Source of the DNA: Deltaproteobacteria bacterium
Lineage (GTDB): Bacteria > Desulfobacterota > Desulfarculia > Adiutricales > Adiutricaceae
NCBI GenBank assembly: GCA_031263485.1
Contig: JAISFS010000334.1
Location: 1-64,000 of the forward strand
Direction: 5' to 3'
Length of the DNA stretch: 64,000 nt
The notes beneath the pieces are model-generated. The model saw nothing but the letters and a program-made list of their open reading frames with translations, was not told the DNA's origin and did no database searches. The translations under genes and the position numbers were made by a program. Below, in pieces: positions 52,427-59,820 of the stretch (the first letter of the stretch is position 1; each line of letters opens with the position of its first letter).

Positions 52427-54697
52427 ATGGCGAGATTAGCCCGTATAGCCCTAATTATGCTTCTCTTTTTGCTCGCGCTCCGGCCCGGGGCCGCCCTGGC
52501 CCAGGACTACGTGGTTCAGGTGAGTTCCCTTTCCACCCTGGAGGCCGCCCAGACGGAGGCCCAGAGGCTCCTGGGCCAGGGGGTGCCCAGCTTCCAGAGG
52601 TCGGAGGAGATCCCGGAACGCGGCATCGTGCATCGGGTCTACTTGGGGCCTTTCTCCTCCCGCGCCGAGGCCCAGGCGGCCGCCGAGGCGCTCAAGACGG
52701 CTGGCGTCGTGAAGGACTATATCCTGCGCACCGATGGCGGCACCACAGGCACCCCGGCCGGTCCCGCCGCCTCCGCCCCGGCCGTTGCGCCGCCGCAGGG
52801 CGGCACGGACTCCGGGCCTGCGGAGCCTTTCGACCCGGAGGCCGCCTCCGGGCCGCCTCCGGAAGCCTTCGACCCTGAGACGCCCGTCCTGCAGGCCCCT
52901 GCAGCCGCGACGCCGCAGGTTCCCCAGGCCCAGGTGCCCGGAGGCGCCTACGGCCCGGCTCCGACGCTGGGACCTGGAGGCGAGGCCTGGGCCCCGCCTC
53001 TGCCTCCCCAGGCGCCTGTCCAGCAGCCCGCCGCAGACGATGCCTGGGGCGGACCGCCCGCAGTCCCCGGAACAGTCGGCGGATCCGCTCCGCCCAGGGC
53101 CGTGGCGCCTGGCGAGACCGTCTACTGGACCGAGGGCGGGGGAGACGCCGCGGCCGCCGCGGCCGAAGGCTGGCCGCCCCCGCCGCCCCAGGCCCCCGCC
53201 GCCGTGCCTCCCGTCGGCCAGGCTCCAGCCGCCGTGCCTCCCGTCGGCCTGGCGCCAGCCGCCGTGCCTCCCGTCGGCCAGGCGCCAGCCGCCGAAGGCT
53301 GGCCGCCACCGCCCCCCCGGGCCCCGGCTACCCAACAGCCTTCCGCCGAGGGCTGGCCGCCTCCGCCACCCCAGGCTCCGGCGCCCAAGCCGGACGATTG
53401 GGGTCAGGCGCCCGCCGTTCCGGTTCCTCCTTCCGCACCCGGCGCGGTTCCACCCGTCGCGATCGCCCCACCAGCGGCACCTCCGACAGCGGTCGCCTCT
53501 TCGGCTACGCCTCCTAACACGGTCGTCCTTCCGGCGGAGCCTCCGGTTTCGGCACCCGCCGCTGCCGTTCCGGGCGCGGTTCCCCCCGTCGCGGCCGTAC
53601 CGGCGGCCGTCATGACCGGCTCCCCGCAACCCGATGCCTGGGACGGCAAGGCCAACTCGTTTACGGCCTTGGTCGATCTTTCCTCCAGCATGCTCTGGCT
53701 GTCCCCCTGCCGGGGGGGACTGGTCAAGGCCGAGGCCGAGAGCGCGCTTCTCCGCAAGATAAGCCAGCGTCTCCCGAACCGTCCCTACATAGCGGCGCTG
53801 AGGGTGTTCGGCTACCAGCAGGCCTGGCGCGAGGCCGACTTCACGACGCTTTACTACGGCCCCACGGCCTACGAGTCGGACGGATTCGACCGGGCGGTGG
53901 CGAGGCTCGCCCCGGCCAACGCCGTGTCCCCATTCGGGGTGGCGCTCAGGGCCACGGCCGAGGAACTCGCCGCCTTGCCCTCACCCCGGGCGGTACTGAT
54001 GTTCTCCGACTTCGAGGTGACCTCAGATCCGGGCGATCCGCCCCAGGAGAGCGGACGGCTCCGCGGCCGCTTCGGGGGAGACACGCGTGTCTACGCCTTT
54101 TTCGTCACAAAGGACCGCAAGGCCAAGACGCTTGCCGCCAACGTCGCCGCCTCGGGAGGGGGGCAAAGCTTCGACGTGTGTGCTATGCTTGGTGACGAGG
54201 CCGCCTTCGAAGCCATGATGGACGAGATTTTCGGACCCAAGGAGGAGCCTCCCTGCGCGGATTCGGACGGGGACGGGGTCTGCGACGTCCAGGACCAGTG
54301 CCCCTCCACCCCGAAGGGGGCCCCGGTGGACAGCCGGGGATGCTGGATCGCGGCCTATTCGCAGTTCTTCGACTTCGACAAGGCCGTCGTGAAGAGCGCC
54401 TTTTTGCCCAGGCTCCAGTATGCCGCCGAAATCATCAGGAACAACCCCCAGATAGGCGAGATCATCATCGCTGGCCATACGGACGACAAGGGGACGGACT
54501 CCTACAACATGGATCTGGGCCGCCGCAGGGCGCAGGCCGTCATGGACGTCCTGGTCAAAAACGGCGCCCCCGCCGAGAGGATGAAGGTGGAGTCCTTCGG
54601 GAAGACCAGGCCGGTGGCGGAGAACACCACCGAGGAGGGTCGGGCCCGGAACCGGCGGGTGGAGTTCCACGTCGGGGATGTCCCTCCGGCCGCTTAG
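52427..54697 (+). CDS. Multidomain envelope protein: SPOR, VWA-like and OmpA domains
   Basis: A 756-residue exported protein. Residues 1-26 are a signal peptide (GAALA then QDY). A SPOR domain follows (about 27-105, YVVQVSSLSTLEAAQTEAQR and YLGPFSSRAEAQ), which binds denuded septal glycan. A 300-residue Pro/Ala linker repeats EGWPPPPPQAPA and VPPVGQAPAA. A VWA-like module begins NSFTALVDLSSSM (about 405). DSDGDGVCDVQDQCPSTPKG near 612 is a calcium-binding thrombospondin-3-like repeat. The C-terminal OmpA domain (FDFDKAVVKS, IAGHTDDKGTDSYNMDLGRRR) binds peptidoglycan. It probably spans from outer membrane or periplasm to the wall. The combination is unusual, though each part is common. Confidence 0.85.
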   Translation: MARLARIALIMLLFLLALRPGAALAQDYVVQVSSLSTLEAAQTEAQRLLGQGVPSFQRSEEIPERGIVHRVYLGPFSSRAEAQAAAEALKTAGVVKDYILRTDGGTTGTPAGPAASAPAVAPPQGGTDSGPAEPFDPEAASGPPPEAFDPETPVLQAPAAATPQVPQAQVPGGAYGPAPTLGPGGEAWAPPLPPQAPVQQPAADDAWGGPPAVPGTVGGSAPPRAVAPGETVYWTEGGGDAAAAAAEGWPPPPPQAPAAVPPVGQAPAAVPPVGLAPAAVPPVGQAPAAEGWPPPPPRAPATQQPSAEGWPPPPPQAPAPKPDDWGQAPAVPVPPSAPGAVPPVAIAPPAAPPTAVASSATPPNTVVLPAEPPVSAPAAAVPGAVPPVAAVPAAVMTGSPQPDAWDGKANSFTALVDLSSSMLWLSPCRGGLVKAEAESALLRKISQRLPNRPYIAALRVFGYQQAWREADFTTLYYGPTAYESDGFDRAVARLAPANAVSPFGVALRATAEELAALPSPRAVLMFSDFEVTSDPGDPPQESGRLRGRFGGDTRVYAFFVTKDRKAKTLAANVAASGGGQSFDVCAMLGDEAAFEAMMDEIFGPKEEPPCADSDGDGVCDVQDQCPSTPKGAPVDSRGCWIAAYSQFFDFDKAVVKSAFLPRLQYAAEIIRNNPQIGEIIIAGHTDDKGTDSYNMDLGRRRAQAVMDVLVKNGAPAERMKVESFGKTRPVAENTTEEGRARNRRVEFHVGDVPPAA

Positions 54698-54925
54698 TCC
54701 GGGGCGGATTTCCGGGCGCGGGCCTTTGAGGGGCCCGCAAGCGGGCGAGGGCTTTCCGCCCCCGCCCGGGGGCGTCCGGGTTTCGGGCTACCAGAGGCAG
54801 GAAGTAAGGGAGCCGGGCTTCCCGTTCCTGCGGTTCCTGGGCCCGAAGGGGCCCGAAGGGGCCCGTGCCCGCAATCCAGGATCCGGACGGAGGGCTTGCC
54901 CCCGGAGGATCCGTCAGGTCGGTTC

Positions 54926-55300
54926 ATGATAGGGCCAGTCAACAGGGGCAACCTGGCGTCCATCTTCGCGGCGGCGACGTTCAAGACGGCGCAGCACAAC
55001 GAGAGGACCAACGTCTCGCAGCTCCTGACCCGGAGCGAGGCCCAGGCCATGGCCCACAACTCCTCCGGGCCCATGCAGCGGACCACCTACCTTGCCCACC
55101 AGATACAGCCGGTCTCCGTCGGGCGGCACCAGAACGCGCATATCCCTGATCTAACCAAGCAGAACTACAGCGCCCTGGCCGACAGCCAGAGCAATTACCA
55201 CGCGGCAGACTACCTGCCCAGGAACTACAACGCCCTTGGCCAGGTGGCCCAGATAGCCGACCAGGCCTCGGCCGGGGTCGTCATCAACAGGGTCATCTGA
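54926..55300 (+). CDS. Uncharacterised 124-residue protein
   Basis: From the ATG at 54926 (or a TTG at 54896 after an 8-bp longer Shine-Dalgarno distance) the product starts MIGPVNRGNLASIFAAATFK. It is polar and rich in Asn, Gln, Ala and Ser with no cysteine, signal peptide or membrane helix. Composition is unlike its GC-rich neighbours, which argues for a real constrained protein. It ends 136 bp before the permease gene. No family recognised; it could be a flagellar or filament-type small protein, but that is a guess. Confidence 0.55.
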   Translation: MIGPVNRGNLASIFAAATFKTAQHNERTNVSQLLTRSEAQAMAHNSSGPMQRTTYLAHQIQPVSVGRHQNAHIPDLTKQNYSALADSQSNYHAADYLPRNYNALGQVAQIADQASAGVVINRVI

Positions 55301-55436
55301 GCGGGCCGCCGGCGGGGCCGGGCCACGATGCGCCTAACGCCCGGCCTGCGCCAGCGTCCCCGTTTTCCGGGTCGGACCGCGTCGGGAGGCGGCGGCTTCG
55401 GGCGAGGCTTTCCCGCAGGAGGGCACGGGAGCCCAG

Positions 55437-56633
55437 ATGTCTTTCAACATTTCGGAATTCGCCCGCGTAAACAAGGTCTTCCTCATCTGGACGGCCTTCG
55501 GGGCGCTGATCTACCTCCTGAGGGACCTCTTCGGGCTGGTGTTCATCACCTTCGTCCTGAGCTTCGTCATCTGCAGCGTGGCCCGTTTCTTCACTCACGT
55601 CCTGAAGGTCAAGCGCAGGAGGGTGGTCGTCTGCGGCATCTACGTCCTTCTCCTGACCGCCATCGCCTGCTTCCTCATCATGGGCTTCCCCAAGATCCTG
55701 GCCGAGGCCCGCGAGTTCACCCTCCAGCTTCCGCAATCCGTGGACAAGGTGGAGGAGAACATGGACACCTTCATCGAGAACAACCCCGCCTTCGGGCCCT
55801 TCCTGGAGAGGGTCCGCGAGGGCATCACCCTGGACGCGCTCATCAGCCGCGGCTGGAGCTGGGGACGCTCCTTCATCGCCAGGGGCTGGCACTACATCTC
55901 CTGGTTCTTCATCGCCATCATCTTCAGCTTCCTCATCGTCTTCGACCTGCCGGACCTCATCCAGAAGTTCCGCTCGCTCCGGTATACCCGCATCCACGTC
56001 ATCTACGACGAGACGGTCTCGGGGGTGATCCAGTTCGCCAAGGTCGTGGGCGAGAACTTCAAGGCCCAGATCTACATCTCCGCCATCAACACCGCCTTCA
56101 CTTTCATAGGCCTCACCTTCATCGGCACGGGCATGACGGCTCTCCTTTCGGTGGTGGTCTTCGCCTGCGGGCTGATCCCGGTCATGGGCGTCTTCATCTC
56201 CTCGGTGCCGGTGATGCTGGTCGCCATCAACGCGGGCGGGCTCTCCATGCTGGCCTGGGTCCTGGCCCTCATCGTGGTCATCCACGCCGTCGAGGCGTAC
56301 ATCCTGAATCCCCGCATCGTTTCCTCGGTCCTTCACATAAACCCCGTCATCACGCTGATGATCCTCTACATCGCCCACAGCATCATGGGCATGTGGGGAA
56401 TGTTCCTGGGCGTGCCCATCTCGGTCTACATCTATGCCCAGGTGGTGAACGTGAAGCATCCTGCCCACCCCAACGGCCACGGTCGGCCGGCCCCGGCCGC
56501 CGCCAGGTCCGCCGCTTCCCCGCCTGCCGAAGCCGGGGTGCCGGGGCCGCTTCTCCCCGAGGGGGCCGCAGCCGAAGGCGAGATTGCGGTCGCGGAGAGC
56601 GAGGTCGCGGTCTCGCCCGCCGACGAGGCCTGA
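55437..56633 (+). CDS. AI-2E family transporter (PerM/TqsA-type permease)
   Basis: A 398-residue membrane protein with about eight helices. The family layout is clear: paired N-terminal helices, a soluble middle segment (LPQSVDKVEENMDTFIENN), then VIQFAKVVGENFKAQIYISA, and the C-terminal core with LIPVMGVFISSVPVMLVA, AYILNPRIVSSVLHINPVI and WGMFLGVPISVYI. Members export autoinducer-2 or act as ion antiporters; the substrate here is unknown. The last 60 residues are an Ala/Pro/Glu tail. Confidence 0.88.
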   Translation: MSFNISEFARVNKVFLIWTAFGALIYLLRDLFGLVFITFVLSFVICSVARFFTHVLKVKRRRVVVCGIYVLLLTAIACFLIMGFPKILAEAREFTLQLPQSVDKVEENMDTFIENNPAFGPFLERVREGITLDALISRGWSWGRSFIARGWHYISWFFIAIIFSFLIVFDLPDLIQKFRSLRYTRIHVIYDETVSGVIQFAKVVGENFKAQIYISAINTAFTFIGLTFIGTGMTALLSVVVFACGLIPVMGVFISSVPVMLVAINAGGLSMLAWVLALIVVIHAVEAYILNPRIVSSVLHINPVITLMILYIAHSIMGMWGMFLGVPISVYIYAQVVNVKHPAHPNGHGRPAPAAARSAASPPAEAGVPGPLLPEGAAAEGEIAVAESEVAVSPADEA

Positions 56634-57229
56634 CGGGCTCCGGGCCTTCGAGGGCCCCGGCCCGCGACAGGATGTCATGATGCGCCGCCGAGCCGACGGC
56701 GACCGATCGTTTCCGGGGTGCCGATGCCCTTGCCGCCCCTCAACGTCACTCGGACTCTCCCCGACGGCCTTTTGCCAGATCGGACGTCTCGCTGGCCGCT
56801 GACTTTCGACCGACCCTTACCCGACCCTTTCCGGCCTTTTGTCCGGTTCCTTTGTCCCTTGGTCCCTGAGGCGTCCCTGCATCCCTGCACAAGGGAACGG
56901 GCGATGAGGCCCGATTGGTGTGGCTGTCGTCGGAACGGCTGGCCGCCTACGGGCTTCCGGAGGCATCCTGAAGGCACGTGACGCCATCCGGAATGCCCGT
57001 GAAACCGGGTCCCGTGCCCAAGGGAGCAGTCGTCATGAAAGGGGCCTAAACGGGCCCAGCCGGGCCGCAAAGAGCCTTGGGCCGCGATCGAGACCGCGTT
57101 CCCGCTTCTTGCCCGGCCTTCGGCGTCCGACCGGCGGCCCCTCCGATGCTATTCCCGTCGTCCCCGTTGCTATTCCCGGCGGATCCTTCCCGCCGCGCAC
57201 CCCCCCCGATGCCGGAGGCATCTCTTAAG
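56634..57229. other. 596-bp non-coding gap
   Basis: A hairpin just after the permease stop (GGGCTCCGGGCC with GGGCCCCGGCCCG, 56634-56665) lacks a T-run. No gene recognised in the rest. Confidence 0.4.
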
Positions 57230-57247
57230 GAAGGAGGGCATATCGCC

Positions 57248-57877
57248 ATGCCCCATCAAGACACGGTAGTGCTCCTGGGCGACAGCCTGACCGAATGGGG
57301 CGACTACTCCGGACTGTCCGGCCGGGAGAGGCCATGCGGCGCGGCCGGCCCGGTAAACCACGGCGTTTCCGGGGACACGACCTGGGGCATCCTGGCGAGG
57401 CTCCACGAGACCACGGTCTTGAAGCCCGACTGGGTCTTCGTTCAGGCGGGTATAAACGACCTCGCCCAGGGTTCAGGCCCGGACGAACTGGCGGCGCGTC
57501 TGGCCCGGATCTGGGCCCGCCTCGCCTCGGACTCGCCGGGATGCCGCGTGGGGGTCCTGAACCTCCTGCCATTATGCACCGCGAGGCTCGCCTGGCCCGG
57601 AAGCGCGCTGGACAACGCGCTCGTCCGCCGCGCCAACGCGGGGATCCGGGAGGCCGCCTCCCGTAACGTCGCGGAGTTCCTTGACCTGTACACGGCCTAT
57701 GCCGATCCGGCCGGCGAACTCCCCGAACGCTATACCGCGGACGGGCTCCATCTGCTCCCGGAGGCCTACGGGCCTTGGACGGGGCTTCTCCTCAAGGCGC
57801 TGGGGCAAGGCGCGGAGGGCCGCGGCGCCGGGATGCCGTCCGCCGGTCGCGGCAGGGAGGGCGCCCGGATCGGGTAG
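57248..57877 (+). CDS. SGNH/GDSL-family hydrolase
   Basis: A 209-residue single-domain esterase-like protein. The nucleophile is Ser13 in LLGDSLTEWG (block I); NHGVSGDTT provides the block II Gly, AGINDLAQG the block III Asn, and DGLHLLPEAYGPW the catalytic Asp/His (block V). No signal peptide, so it is probably cytoplasmic. AGGAAGGAGG lies 10 bp before the ATG. Substrate unknown; the family includes esterases, lipases and carbohydrate deacetylases. It is followed 8 bp later by a paralogue lacking the catalytic residues. Confidence 0.88.
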   Translation: MPHQDTVVLLGDSLTEWGDYSGLSGRERPCGAAGPVNHGVSGDTTWGILARLHETTVLKPDWVFVQAGINDLAQGSGPDELAARLARIWARLASDSPGCRVGVLNLLPLCTARLAWPGSALDNALVRRANAGIREAASRNVAEFLDLYTAYADPAGELPERYTADGLHLLPEAYGPWTGLLLKALGQGAEGRGAGMPSAGRGREGARIG

Positions 57878-57885
57878 CGGAAGAC

Positions 57886-58524
57886 ATGACAAGCCAAGAC
57901 TCCGTAGTGCTATTGGGCGACAACCTGACCGAATGGGGCGATTTTTCCGGGCTGTCAGGGCGCTTCCGGCCATGCGGGGCAGCCGGTCCCGTGAACCACG
58001 GCTGCGCCGGGGACACGACGCGGACCTTATTGGACAGGCTCCACGAGACGACCATGCTCAGGCCCGGCTGGGTCTTCGTGCAGGCCGGCATAAACGACCT
58101 CGCCCAGGGATCGGCCCCTGAGGAGCTGGTGGCGCGGCTGTCCAAGATCTGGGCCCGTATCGCCTTGGAGTCCCCCGGCACCCGCGTGGGCGTCCTGAAC
58201 CTTCTGCCGTTATGCCCGGGGAGGTTCGAGTGGACCGGCTTCTCGCTCAACAACCCGCTTATCCGCCGCGTGAACGCCGCCATCCAGGAGGCCGCCTCGC
58301 GGAGCGGGGCCCTGTACCTGGACCTTTACGCCGCCTATGCCGATCCCAAGGGGGATCTTCCCGAAAACTACACCCAGGACGGCCTGAACCTTCTGCCCGA
58401 GGCATACGGGCCTTGGACGGAGCTTCTGATAACGGTCCTCCAGAAGGAAGGGCTGTCGCGGGGCGCCGCCTCCCGCGAAGGCGGGTCGGCGGGGGGAGGG
58501 GAGGAGCCGGCGAGAGGCGCCTGA
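57886..58524 (+). CDS. Catalytically altered SGNH-hydrolase paralogue
   Basis: A 212-residue protein aligned end to end with its upstream neighbour (VLNLLPLC, AYADPKGDLPENYT). Block I reads LLGDNLTEWG and block V reads DGLNLLPEAYGPW, so both the Ser nucleophile and the catalytic His are Asn, while block III GINDL is intact. Both changes are plain AAC codons. The frame is intact and the rest is well conserved, which argues for a retained pseudoenzyme, perhaps a partner or regulator of the first copy, rather than decay. The last 30 residues are a Gly/Ala/Glu tail. Confidence 0.85.
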   Translation: MTSQDSVVLLGDNLTEWGDFSGLSGRFRPCGAAGPVNHGCAGDTTRTLLDRLHETTMLRPGWVFVQAGINDLAQGSAPEELVARLSKIWARIALESPGTRVGVLNLLPLCPGRFEWTGFSLNNPLIRRVNAAIQEAASRSGALYLDLYAAYADPKGDLPENYTQDGLNLLPEAYGPWTELLITVLQKEGLSRGAASREGGSAGGGEEPARGA

Positions 58525-59351
58525 GCTTCAGGCGGCTCCAGGGCGCGGAAGGTCACGCTCTGCGCCTCGGACGGCGGCACCGTGCCATTCCGGAGTTTGC
58601 GCGGGCCGGCCCGGGCCTAGCCGCGAGAGGCCTTTTCGGGCGTTACCCGAATCATGGCGACGTCGGCGCGGCGTTGCGGTCGAATGTCTTCGAAACGTCC
58701 CGGAATCGGGAGCGCCTGTCGCTGCATTCCGCGGGATAGACTGGACGCGAACGAAATTTTTCCGGTTTTGTCATCGCGTATGCGTTGTCCAGCATAGCCG
58801 GAAAATCGGAGATTTCCGGAAGCCGCCGACCCCGCCCCGATCCGTTATCCGGCGCGGAAACCGGCGGATCGGGAACCCCGCATGTCTTTTTTCCCTTTTC
58901 GGCGACCGGCGAAAGCGACTGCCATGAAACGGGCCGAGCGCCTGAACGGTACGTTCCCGAGGGGCGGCTGAGGCGGCATCCGCCAACGTCAGAGATGGCC
59001 GTTTGGTTACGCAAGCCAAAGAGGCTTTCGAAACGCCGACGGCGGCGTAAAGGTTACGTGCGGGAGAGTGAGCGCGTCAAAGACGCCGGTCGCGAAGCGC
59101 CAAGGCCGCGGTTTCGAAGAGGCGCAGGACGGTTTCAGAACGGTTCCGAGGGCCCGAAGGCAACTGGAGGATTATGACGCGCGGGGCGCGTTGACGTTCT
59201 GGCGTTGGCGTCGCATTGCCCAAGCGCCTGGCGGGGGGGGCCCTGGAAACAAGGGCGCCGTTCGGCTAAAATGTCAGAAAAATAGCAACGCTAGCCCTGC
59301 CAATTAATTTTCCCCTGACTGGCCCTCGCTAAAGGCCGGGATGCTTGCGCC
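58525..59351. other. 827-bp non-coding gap
   Basis: No gene recognised. The stretch 58740-59300 has a mixed composition and short open frames only. An inverted pair CCCCTGAC (about 59312) and GTCAGGGG (about 59353) leads into the repeat array. Confidence 0.4.
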
Positions 59352-59474
59352 TGTCAGGGGCCAAGCCGAATTCCGTGAGGATTCAAGCCGAATTCCGTGA
59401 GAGGTCATGCCGAATTCCGTGAGGAGTCATGCCGAATTCCATGAGGGCTTAAGCCGGATTCCGTAATTGATCAT
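59352..59474. repeat. Five phased 22-bp repeats, possible orphan IS21-type end
   Basis: Units start at 59365, 59387, 59409, 59431 and 59453, exactly 22 bp apart, each with GCCGAATTCCGTGAGG or a close variant. They follow TGTCAGGGG at 59352. Elements of the IS21 family begin with TG and carry several spaced transposase sites near each end, so this might be a stranded end. No istA or istB is present. The repeats lack spacers, so it is not CRISPR. Confidence 0.6.
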
Positions 59475-59820
59475 CCGGCAAACAGACATGGAACAATCCA
59501 CTTCCGCAGCCTTGCCGCTAATCATAAAACTCTTTCTAGAGACTCACGCATAGGATAACTCATCATATTGTAGTGTCCAAGAAAGAACTCATGAGCCGGG
59601 GTGCCGATAACCACCATATTCGAACCGGGTCCGCGCCCGAGTGTTTCGCGGTCCCCCGCGACCGCATCCGGGTCCCGCGACCGCATCCTTGACGTTCTCG
59701 CCGCAGCGGTCGTCCTGAGCGCTCCGCCGCCTGTCCGTAAGGCTTATGCCTGATCCTTTGCGGCCTGCGGGTTCGCGCCCCTTGCCGACCGGACGGCTTA
59801 AAGCCTGCCCAAGGGCCCCT
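59475..59820. other. Non-coding stretch before the DUF3798 gene
   Basis: A short AT-rich segment (59475-59580) precedes GC-rich sequence. An in-frame ATG at 59746 would add 25 residues but no family features. Confidence 0.4.

Noticed and set aside
59365-59474. CRISPR array
   Set aside because: Repeats are 22 bp and contiguous with no spacers, and there are no cas genes nearby.
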